Assembly (NCBI GenBank): GCA_013146195.2
Contig: CM028377.1
Span: 8,408,239-8,472,238, forward strand
DNA: 64,000 bases
Origin: Codonopsis lanceolata
Taxonomy: Eukaryota > Streptophyta > Magnoliopsida > Asterales > Campanulaceae
Direction of reading: 5' to 3'
The position numbers were made by a program, and so were the translations under genes. This document shows positions 55,334-64,000 of this stretch, one piece after another (position 1 is the first letter of the stretch; every line of letters starts with the position of its first letter). The notes under the pieces are model-generated. The model had not been told where the DNA came from, made no database searches, and saw only the letters and a list, made by a program, of their open reading frames with translations.

Positions 55334-56548
55334 TGAGAAATTTTAGTCCCAAAGGGCACAATAATAAGCTAGAAGGGGGGTTGAATAACTTATTATACAC
55401 TTAAAAACTTTTCGTATAAGTTCCTAAAACAAGCACTTGCAATCTATTAAGGAGATTGAAGCAACAGAAGTCTTGTAAGGAAGACAGCTCAAGTCCGCCG
55501 ACAGGATTACCTGAGACTTGATCGAATACTCAAGTCTACCGTTGAAGAGATAAGTAAAGGAAATAAGAAACAGCTCAAAGCAAGAATCAACGAAAGGAAG
55601 AACACAAGTATTTGAGATGGTTCACACTATAAAGAGTGCTACGCCCACCACCAAGGCGCCAACCTTTGATTTAAAATGTGCACTATATTTTCCACTAGTT
55701 CTATTACAAGGAATATATCCAATGGATCGTAAAATATTTGACTTGTGTTTGGGGTTTGGGAATTGAATATCCGGATAAACAAGATATTCAATTGTGCGTA
55801 ATAGTTAAAGGGAACAACAATAAGAAGCTTAAGGTAAATGTTGATGCAGATCTTCGATTGTTGTCGAGGACTTCTTGATCGCTTTATGATCTCTTGAATG
55901 CACCGAGTATAAAGACTTTGAGTTGTTGGAGAATTTCGAGCATTGTTATCTTTAGTCTTTGAGGGCGATTTATAGCCGAGCATTCTTGAGATCCATTGAG
56001 AAGACGGCGTAACAACTTTCTATTAGGTTGAATGCATTAAATGCATGGAGTCGTCAGTAGATTTCATCTTCACCGACTCGGAGCAGTGGAATGGTGCGTA
56101 GTTGTTGCAGAACCGATGTAGAAAAGTCGAGTTACAGTGTCTGTAATAGTTGGTACTGCATCGTAAGAGTCTGTTCACATTGCTCACATCGCTCGCGAAA
56201 GTCTTCTCGCTGAAAGCTAGTCGCGTGTTCGAGAAGTCAGAGAATGTCTTAATTCAAATTCAAACTGATAAAGGATGGATTTAATTAATCCACTAAGACT
56301 TGGTGATTGGACACGTCATGCTTGAACACGTGCATACAAGGTCTGCCGCTGGATGCTGTTGAAGGTCTTCCGGTGAAGCATGGCTGAAGTCTTCCGCTGA
56401 ACCTATGAAGCCTATAAGAAACTATTATATGGCAAAGTTCTATACATAATTGCCACGCTAATTGATACGCAGCCCAATTAGCCACTAATGTATAAAACTA
56501 ATGTAATGTATGAACAGATGTAAATCAAAATACAAATGAGAAACAACA
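55334..56548 (-). mobile_element. 3' LTR of Copia element C2
   Basis: About 1215 bp, starting TGTTGTTTCTC on the minus strand at 56548 directly after the tract AATAGGAGGAGAT. It resembles the C1 LTR in length, start and the C-run plus CTTCTAGCTTA block near its end (55360-55385). The outer end is not clean: CAACA is not found, and the best TG...CA end is at 55334, within CACTATGAGAAATTTTAG, which itself looks like a worn CACTA end. Confidence 0.75.
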
Positions 56549-56923
56549 ATCTCCTCCTATTTGCATCTGGTCATCATTACTTACAAGTGAGGGCTATAAA
56601 CAACTATATGATAGATAATAGCATGTCAAGAGTATTTTTAGATTTATAGCGGTAGACATGCCTCTATCAAACAGAAGAACACATCAAATGTAAAATCTAA
56701 TCTAGGTGCTTACAAATAGAAGAGATGAAAAGAATAGCACACGAATTAGTAGTAAATAGTTCAATTATGGATTTAAACTGAATGTTTAAATTCTAAGCAG
56801 ATATATGAATTGAACTAGCAAGAATTGAACAGTAGACATTTTTGAAAGACAATTAATCTTCTGTATTCAAACGAGAAGTTTAATATTACAGAGTTTTTTC
56901 AAAAACTTAGATAGATACAAAGG
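56549..56923 (-). other. Polypurine tract and 3' UTR of Copia C2
   Basis: The minus-strand tract AATAGGAGGAGAT (56549-56561) adjoins the LTR, as in C1. The rest has no coding signal. Confidence 0.7.
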
Positions 56924-59914
56924 TTAAGGGAAGAAAAAAAGATACAGAACTACCATGGTCTTTTCCCTTTGCTTTGTCTGCTTCCTCTTCTCTGCTCTGC
57001 CTGTTCTTCTGGCTCTTCTGACGTACTCTTCGTCGGCAGAGGTAGGAGGTCTGGTGGAGCGAGAATGGTAGTCAAGTTCTTCACGTAGACGATTGTTCTC
57101 TTCCATTAGCATCCGATTGATAGACCTCATTTGTCTCTCCTCCGTGATGGCCAGATCATGATCACGTTGAGCATTGAGTACATCGTGAGCCGAGTTGTGA
57201 GCAATTTTTTTGAGCTCGAGAACAGGCGGGCGGTTGTGGCCAAGATGGAGAGTGATGGCGTGGAACAACTCGTAGAACAGAGATGAGCAGAGTCGTGCGC
57301 ATTCAGTACGTTGAGCTTTGACGTTGATCTTAACATCAGTGAACTCGTGCTTCATCTGTCCAAATCTTGTCCACACATCGTCTTGAAATTATCGAAGGAT
57401 GGCAACATTTCTATCATTCGCCTTGGACGCGGCAGTGGCAAGCTCAGCAGCTGTGGACATGTTGGTGAGTTGTCCTAGTATCTCGTAAATGGCATCCAGG
57501 CGAGCCAAAATCTCAGAGTTGGCCGGTTGAGATGGAGAAGGGTCCAGGCCAATGTGTATATGCTTACTGCCGACAGAAGAGGTGGGTTCGGCAGTGGCTG
57601 TTGGTCGGAAGGGCTGTTGGAGAGGTGGAGTGGCAGAGTTGGTGGAGGTTGAGTCTCGAGAAGGGAAGGTATGGGTAGATGAGGAGTTGGTTTTTGGAAG
57701 GGAGGAAAGAGGGGTTGGTGGCTGGTCTAGTTCAATGTCAGTGTCTGAGTTGTCACTGAGCATTGAAGGTTCTAGTAGAGGGTCGGTAGAGTACCAGAAT
57801 GAGGGGGCATGGTAGAAAAGGGATTTGGGTTTGAGTAGGGTAGGTTGGGATGGAGGTTGGGGGAAGAGTTCTGCTACCGATGAGAGTTCAAATAAGAACT
57901 TTGAGGCAGCAGTGTCTAAGGGTTTTATGGGAGTGGTTTGGGTTCGTTTGGATGGTGTAGTTTGGGTGGTTGGGTTATGAGAGGGTGAAGTAGGGGTAGA
58001 TGGGTTGGGTGAATAGTTGAAGGGTGAAGGAAGAGGTGGAGAGGATGTTCTGGTAGGCTCCTCGTGGGTGTGACTCCTCCTGAGGAATAGACTCCTCCTG
58101 AGGGGGTGAAGTCCTCTGAGTAGATGACTCAGTAGGAATGGTTTGGGTAGCGGTAGAGGGTTGGTTTCCAGGAGACTTCTTTTTCCGCCTTAGTAACTGA
58201 ACAGAAGGTTCAACTGCTTTATCGGCAGAGGCTGGAGTGTCTGCTGGTGGCTGGGTCGGTACAGCTTTACATAGTCGCCTACGTTTAGGTTTTGGTGAAG
58301 GTGAGGGTTGGTCGGAAGAGGGTTTACGTTTGGGTTTAGAAGAAGGCTGGGGAGTGGAGGTTGGTGGTTCTGGGTTAGAAGGTTTGGGAGATGAAGGCTT
58401 ACCAGCAGCTGCAGAAGAGCTGCCAGCAGACTTGTCATGTCTGCCGACCTTCAGCTCTTGCCTTATCCATTTTGCTTGACACTTTTCAGCCTCATCTTCT
58501 TCCGCCCATGCCTTCTTGGCCTTGGCTGCTTCCTTTTTCTTCAATAGCTGCTCAGACTCTTCAGCCAGATCCTTGCTTTCTGGTGAATGTCTTGAGCCAG
58601 ATGGGCATTGAATTTGTTAGCTGCAATATGATAGCTCTTGCTAGCAGCTTCATACGCGTCCATGTTGAATCGCGTGACCACCATTGGCAAAGGCTTGGCA
58701 ACCTTTTCAAGAGAGACATTGGGAAGTCCTTGTTGTTGCCTTCGCTTGTTCTCGTAGTCGGCATACTTTTTGAAGAACGTGGCCGTCAGCTGCTTGTCCT
58801 TGCTCACAATAGTGAGCTCATCTTCCTTAACGGAAGAGTTGATTTGCCGTGTCCGTCGGGAAGGGCGTTGATTAGCGACAAAAGGCCGCTTAGGGTTGTC
58901 CTTCACTTTCGAACTTTGTTTCGAGTTCATTGAATACGATAGTGCCGTAGTTGAGGTGAGTCCAGTAGGAAGGACGGCCGGTGAGGTTCATTTGTTGGGT
59001 AGTGAACATGTCGTGGGCCCCGTTCTTGAATAGAAGACCCTTGTCAAGCAGATGGCTTGAGCAGTAAACGTCTAGAGGGAAGAGGTTCCTTAGCATTTTT
59101 CCTTGAGGTTCCCTCGGAGTATTAATTCCCTTCATTGCTTCCCAGGCATGGTCAGCCTCAACAATGGTAGCGTACTCCAATGATTTTGGAAATCGTTTTG
59201 GCAGTGACGGAGACGGGTCGTCCTCGAATCCATCCACACATTGTAGTCGGATTCTTGATGACCATTCTCTAATAGAATTCCTCAGCAAGGAGGATACTGT
59301 AGTCCTTGTCATGAAGGTAGAAGAGCGGTAGAATCCCCGACTCGTTCAAATCTTCGCAAGCTTTGACGCCGGCGGTGAATGTGCAGACAATCTTGAAGTC
59401 TATGCACATGCCGGGTACATACAGCTTCGGGTCCAGAGCCATTATAATGTCGTAAGGAGCAGGATATCGAGGGTATCCTGGAACGTTAACAGACGGACTG
59501 GGTGGTATGGACTTCTCAGGGTCGAACTCTTTCTTGCTGTCGCGTTTTGATTTTGAAGAGGTTATTACCTACAAAAACACATTTAGAAATTAGGGCTTTT
59601 GACTTTACAGAACAAACAACCAAAGATTTCATTTTTTGTGAAATTAATTTAAAAATTTCCGATGAAAATCTTGAAACCCTCGAATGTTTTGGATAAATAA
59701 ACCAGAGAAACATTTAACAGATGATTTCTAAGAGTAATGAGTATACAAAGTACAGAGAAAACTGTTAGTTTCAAGGTTTTGAAAGACAACAATGGCGGAA
59801 ACTGTCCAGATATGCAAAGTGTCTGTTCGGATTCCCAAAAAAATAACTCAAAACAGGAGATACAAAACAAAAATCAATGAATAGTAAACCAGAGATTAGA
59901 GAAGAGCTTACCAT
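56924..59914 (-). pseudogene. Copia C2 third (env-like) ORF with apparent intron after the ATG
   Basis: Downstream of RNase H. An ATG at 59914 is followed at once by GTAAGC; a good acceptor (pyrimidine stretch, TTTTTGTAG) ends at 59569. Joining them gives an open frame beginning M-VITSSKSKRDSKKEFDPEK, then YPAPYDIIMALDPKLYVPG and YLHDKDYSILLAEEFY. Frameshifts or stops occur near 59280, 59190, 58900, 58540, 57970 and 57385, so the ORF is broken, but pieces connect: PREPQGKMLRNLFPLDVYCS, TRFNMDAYEAASKSYHIAAN, a Lys/Glu-rich helix (KKKEAAKAKKAWAEEDEAEK), a basic Pro/Ser-rich region (58450-57975), and a C-terminal coiled coil (57376-56990) with MEENNRLREEL. No membrane segment is evident. Role unknown; splicing is inferred from sequence. 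Confidence 0.6.
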
Positions 59915-60291
59915 TGTTGCTGTAGAGAAGAAGAAACAAGAAATAATTTGGAAATGGAGGGAGCAGTTGCAGAGAGAAAGAGAGGGTATGAGTAGAGAGA
60001 GAAATATTAGAGAGAGAGAGAGAGGGGGTGTTTCGTAAAGTTTTGGAAAGGGCGGTTCAAAGTCTATTTAAAGAAAAAAATCTTTTAGCGAAAAAGTTGG
60101 AACTTAAGATATTTTCAAGGGACTAAAAGTTTTGATTTTAAACCCCTTTTTCCTTTTAGAAACCTTTCCCGCTTTAATAGACTAAATAGTTGAAGTACTA
60201 ACCTTTAAGTCTGCCGATAGAGGGCAAATAAAGTCTTCCGGTTAGTAGTAATTTAAGTCTACCGGTATGAAAGAAAAATATGAATTTGAAA
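59915..60291 (-). other. Spacer between Copia C2 pol and third ORF
   Basis: Contains GA-rich microsatellite sequence at 59980-60028 (CTCT on the minus strand), which would lie in the 5' leader of a separate transcript for the third ORF. No gene. Confidence 0.5.
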
Positions 60292-61800
60292 TTAAGCAGT
60301 AGGATCAATCATACCAAGATTTCTCCTTAAGTAAGCAAACCTGGTTGCATCCAGTGGCTTGGTGAGAATGTCAGCCAATTGATGTTCAGTTGGAACGTAT
60401 TCCAGACTGATGTTACCTTTCTCCACATGATCTTTGAGGAAATGATAACTGATATCAATGTGCTTTGTCTTCGAGTGCATCACTGGATTCTTGGAGACTG
60501 AAATTGTTGAAGTGTTGTCACACATGATTGGACAATTTACAGTCTTGATGTTGTAGTCCACTAGCTGCTGCTTCATCCATAGTAGATGAGAGCAACAACT
60601 GTTGGCAGCAATATATTTTACCTTTGTGGTTGAGTTTGCAATCGATCCTTGCTTCTTGCATGGCCATGAGACAAGTCTATTTCCTAGAAATTGACAAGTC
60701 CTACTGGTGCTTCTTCTTCTCACTTTGTAGGCTGCATAATCTGCATCTGAGTACCCAACTAGATCGAAGTTGTTACGTTTGGAATACCAGATACCTAGAT
60801 TTGTAGTTGTTGAAACATATCTGATGATACGTTTAGCAGCAAGCAAATGTGATTGCCTTGGATCTGCCTGAAATCTAGCACAAACACAAACATCACATAT
60901 AATATCAGGTCTACTGCCAGTAAGGTAAAGAAGTGAACCTATGATTCCTCGGCACTTGGTCACATTCTCTTGCTTTCCCTTTTCATCTTTGTCAATATGG
61001 CAGTCGGTAGACATTGGAGTCTCAAATCCTTTTGCTGAATCAAGACCAAATTTCTTGATAAGTTCCTTTACATATTTGGTTTGGCTGATGAAGATCCTGT
61101 CGGAAGTCTGTTGAATCTGCAGTCCTAGAAAGTAGGTGAGCTCTCCCATCATGCTCATCTCGAACTTTCTTTGCATCAGCTTCTCGAATCTTTTGCACAG
61201 GCTTTGGTTTGTAGATCCAAAGATATTGTCGTCCACATAGATTTATACCAGAAGAGAATGACCTTTGTGCTTGAGGATGAATAGAGTTGTGTCTATTCTT
61301 CCTCTCATGAATCCTTGTTCAATTAAGAACTTGGATAGAGTTTCATACCAAGCTCTGGGAGCTTGTTTCAGGCCATAGAGTGCTTTCTTGAGTCGGTAGA
61401 CATGATCCTGCTTGTCTCGAATGACAAAACCTGGAGGTTGTTCCACATAGACCGTTTCTTGAAGATCACCATTGAGAAAGGCACTCTTCACATCTATCTG
61501 ATAAACTTTGAAGTCCATGAATGAAGCATAGGCTAGAAAGAGTCTGATTGCCTTTAATCTAGCAATAGGAGCAAATGTTTCATCGAAGTCAATTCCTTCT
61601 TCTTGTCGGTAGCCTTGAGCAACCAATCTAGCTTTGTTTCTGGTGACGTTCCCATCTTCATCTCTCTTGTTCCTGAATACCCACTTGGTGTCGATAACTG
61701 GATGGCCAGTCGGTCTTTGAACTAAGCTCCACACTTTGCATCTTTCAAATTGGTTTAGTTCTTCCTGCATAGCTTCAATCCAGTAATGACTTGGTGATCA
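60292..61800 (-). pseudogene. Copia C2 reverse transcriptase and RNase H
   Basis: Copia-type [121 protein letters not shown] and the catalytic YVDDNIFGST. RNase H: GYSDADYAAYKVRRRSTSRT, STTKVKYIAANSCCSHLLWM, CDNTSTISVSKNPVMHSKTK and LADILTKPLDATRFAYLRRN, ending at 60292. A single TAA at 61243, directly before IYVDD where glutamine is usual, breaks the frame; otherwise it is well kept. Upstream of about 61800 the expected pol sequence is replaced by another segment. Confidence 0.92.
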
Positions 61801-62290
61801 GCAATTCTCCCGTGATTGGAAGGCATTCGTCCTCTTGAACCATGGAAAGAATGGTGTGGTAGGAGCATAGGAAATAACTTATTATCCTAGTGTACCTAAG
61901 AATACCAGACCCATTCACTCGTCTTTGTTGGAAAGAGCGACAGATGAGAGAGAAGACTACTTCGCACTTGATGACATGGGAGTCAAGAGCGCAACGGTGA
62001 GGTTCAGAGTCTTCGGTGTCGCTTCGTGAGCCGAGTTCATGAAATGAAGGCATTGGCTCGAGAATCTCTCCAACACAAGACACGTCCGGGGAGAGTTGAA
62101 AGATCCCATAGCAGAAGTCATTTCGAGATTGGTGGCCGTTACGGTGCAGCCATGATTCGTTGAGAACATAATCATTGATAGAGTCAGGACCAGCAGAAGG
62201 AAGGCTGAAGACTCTTGAAAGGCTGTCGGCATTGAGGACAAGGTCAGTGCCTCGAATGCGACCGTGGAGGCCTGTACCATCTCTTGACAG
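61791..62290 (-). pseudogene. Fragment of another Copia third ORF joined to C2 pol
   Basis: Reads GRIRGTDLVLNADSLSRVFS, then SLPSAGPDSINDYVLNESWL and RNDFCYGIFQLSPDVSCVGE with a frameshift near 62050, and RRVNGSGILRYTRIISYFLC. It parallels the C2 third-ORF stretch CGWIRGRPVSVTAKTISKII, so it belongs to the same protein family but another subfamily. It sits where C2 integrase should be. Its right edge joins LINE E near 62290. Confidence 0.65.
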
Positions 62291-62307
62291 GTGCATCCGT
62301 GATCCAG

Positions 62308-63459
62308 TCGTGTATGTACCGGTCGTTTCGGTGGTCGGCGGATTTTGCTTTTCTAAAAGATATCACTAAGGTAGAAGTTTGGGTTCGTCTCCACCATCTG
62401 CCGTTAATGTTTTTCAACCCTTCGTTCCTGGAACGGATAGGGAATTCGCTCGGGCACTTTCTCAGGGTAGATGAGAAAACGTTGACACTAGCTCGTCCGA
62501 TTTTTGCTAGGATGTGTATTGAAATTGATGTCTCATTGCCTCTTCCGTCGCGGATTTGGATTGGTTCAAGCAAAGAGGACGGGTTCTGGCAGTCACTGGA
62601 GTTTGAAGGCAATATCAGGTATTGTACTGGGTGTGGCTTGCTAGGTCATACACAAATGCATTGTCGAAAAGGGCATTCTCGTGGATGGCAGAATGGGAAG
62701 GGACGGGAGTCTCAGCTTCCCTCAGAAGATGGAGTTCATAATGTGCCAGCTGCTAAGCCTAAAGAGGCTGTTGTTAACTTAGGAAAGCAGCCTGGTATGG
62801 AGACTTCTAAGGCGAGTCACGGTAACGAAGCTAAACAAGGAGCTAAAGAAATAATTCTGCCCTACAAAGCAGTAGACGCTAATAAGCGTTGGACTCCGGT
62901 AAAACATTCAAAGGGTGATGGAGCCTCGGTTTCGTTTGCAAAAAATTCGCAAGGCCAACCCGTGGAAGTGGAGCATGTTGATATTATTCAGGAGGAAGTC
63001 AATGAGGAGCCGCCTGTGGCTATTCCTACAGTTAGCAGTCCCGTTAACTTAACAAATTCTTTTGAATTGTTGGATGGTCTCGAGGATGATAATGGGCATC
63101 AAACCAGAAAGGAATCAACTAAGGCTGGGCAGGTTGAACCTCCAGTTTCAGATCAGGTGTCTCGACGTAAACCCTATCATGACTCGGTTTATCTGGGTGA
63201 TTTGTGGGATGGTGTTTTGCATGAAGTCCCACGAAGATTCGGGAAGGCACATTCTACAAATGGCGATTATGGGGACAATCTTGTGGAGATTCATCGACCC
63301 TTCACAGATATTGATGTTGGCAAAATCTCTATTCGACAATCCTTTCCAATTTATTGCACTCGGCTGAACGCAGAGGTGAAAAAATTTCGATATCTCAAAG
63401 AAAATGTGCGCGTTACTAGGGCTGCCAGGAAAGCCCAGAAGTTCACCCCGTCGAATTAA
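62308..63459 (+). pseudogene. LINE E ORF1 (DUF4283, CCHC zinc knuckle), open but 5' truncated
   Basis: The open frame enters within DUF4283 (SFRWSADFAFLKDITKVEVW, VRLHHLPLMFFNPSFLERIG), continues MCIEIDVSLPLPSRIWIG and an intact CCHC knuckle YCTGCGLLGHTQMHCRKGH, then a hydrophilic region and YHDSVYLGDLWDGVLHEVPR, ending at TAA 63457-63459. Unlike LINE C it has no frameshift. The nominal ATG at 62284 lies at or before the junction with Copia sequence and is probably not the native start. Confidence 0.85.
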
Positions 63460-63463
63460 TTTT

Positions 63464-64000
63464 ATGACGATCGTTATATGGAATGCAAGGGGAGTGTGTA
63501 ATAAAGCCACTCGCTCTTATTTGAAACTCTTAATTCGGCAACACAAGCCTTTCCTATGTGCGATTTTGGAACCAAAGACTAGTGGGGATCGTCTTTTCAA
63601 ATTCTGTCGTAGAGTGGGTTTTGATAATAATATGCATTTTAATCCTATAAATAGGCATATCTGGCTTTTATGGAATAATCCAGTTGATATTAATATGGTG
63701 TATTGTTCATCGCAGCATGTTACTGTTATGGTCTCGTCGTCTAATTTTGTGCCATCTATGGCTACTTTTGTGTATGCTAAATGCACCCGTTAGGCCCGCT
63801 CTGAGTTATGGATGGATCTAATCAACCTGTCGATGGGTTGTTCTACCCCTTGGCTGGTTGGGGGAGATTTCAATGTCATTAGTCGGTCGGGTGAGAAGCT
63901 AGGGGGCTCAGGTGTGAGTTTGGGGCGATTGAAGATTTTAATGATTGTATTCATGAGACGAGTTTGGTTGATCTTTGGTTATGAAGCGCGATCATTTTAC
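63464..64000 (+). pseudogene. LINE E ORF2, APE endonuclease start with early stop
   Basis: Begins MTIVIWNARGVCNKATRSYL at 63464, four bases after the ORF1 stop, and keeps the frame where LINE C is shifted (GDRLFKFCRRVGFD). A TAG at 63791-63793 replaces the CAG of LINE C within KCTR*ARSE. Further on, PWLVGGDFNVISRSGEKLG is readable, then small indels near 63905 and 63950 shift the frame. RT is off-window. Confidence 0.88.

Larger units (their letters stand above)
62291..64000 (+). mobile_element. LINE E: L1-type LINE, 5' truncated, running off the window
   Basis: Closely related to LINE C from 62392 on (aligned with 43057), with few differences over 1.4 kb, most of them single bases. The 5' end adjoins Copia-derived sequence near 62280-62310 without a visible TSD partner. 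The remainder of ORF2 and the 3' end lie beyond 64000. Confidence 0.9.

Noticed and set aside
55327..55350. CACTATGAGAAATTTTAG at the Copia C2 outer end as a full CACTA terminus
   Set aside because: No subterminal repeats or partner end nearby; noted only as a possible worn end.
57552..57815. Plus-strand Gly/Val/Glu-rich ORFs at 57552-57815 and 58237-58933
   Set aside because: They lie opposite the Pro/Ser-rich part of the Copia third ORF and are its reverse-strand shadows.

Overview
This window is plant nuclear DNA, almost certainly from a flowering plant, and it is built nearly entirely of transposable elements inserted into one another. The evidence is Athila-type Gypsy elements with an extra ORF after pol, Copia elements with a third ORF after RNase H, L1-type LINEs with a plant DUF4283/CCHC ORF1 and a C-terminal RNase H, long TGT...ACA LTRs of chromovirus (Tekay/Del) type, CACTA transposon ends, and a decayed intron-containing fragment of COG8, a conserved eukaryotic Golgi tethering gene. 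I found no intact host gene, no tRNA or rRNA gene and no CRISPR array. Two 100-N scaffold gaps lie at 11224-11323 and 53543-53642.

Layout. 1-607 is the right end of a Tekay-like LTR that sits in the third ORF of a plus-strand Copia element (608-3889, 3' LTR 2678-3889). That Copia sits in ORF1 of a minus-strand LINE (3890-5260, 'LINE D'). A minus-strand Tekay-like element with a 4.2 kb LTR (5261-9482) and a non-coding interior (to the first gap) lies in the 5' UTR of LINE D. From 11324 to 17651 there is a perfect solo LTR (11986-12973, 5-bp TSD), a CACTA left terminus (13523), two decayed host-gene fragments (15220-15502 and a COG8 fragment 16355-17085), and the right terminus of a different CACTA element (17651).

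17652-53542 is one plus-strand Athila-type element ('Gypsy A'), interrupted twice. LINE A (19624-23795, minus) splits its integrase. A second Athila-type element, 'Gypsy B' (25889-51112, minus, both LTRs present, 5-bp TSD GCGAC), splits its env-like ORF. Gypsy B itself contains LINE B (27258-34280, about 17-bp TSD, in the 3' UTR), LINE C (42852-48355, 11-bp TSD, in gag) and a 48-bp LINE tail (49536-49583, 12-bp TSD, in gag). LINE B in turn carries a Gypsy LTR (31942-33253) in its ORF1. After the second gap there is unassigned DNA, then a 5'-truncated minus-strand Copia ('C2', 55334-61800), a fragment of another Copia third ORF, and a fourth LINE (62290-64000, 'LINE E') closely related to LINE C.

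Function. The coding regions are gag, protease, reverse transcriptase, RNase H, integrase, APE endonuclease and env-like ORFs, nearly all broken by stops or frameshifts, so most copies are dead autonomously. The best candidates for something under-described are (i) an array of about 18-bp palindromes of the form ACCTTGCG-NN-CGCAAGGT just upstream of the TATA box in the Gypsy B LTR family and again, followed by a TATA box in Gypsy A, upstream of the env-like ORF, suggesting an internal promoter, and (ii) an apparent intron placed directly after the ATG of the Copia third ORF. I see no sign of a novel defence or metabolic system.
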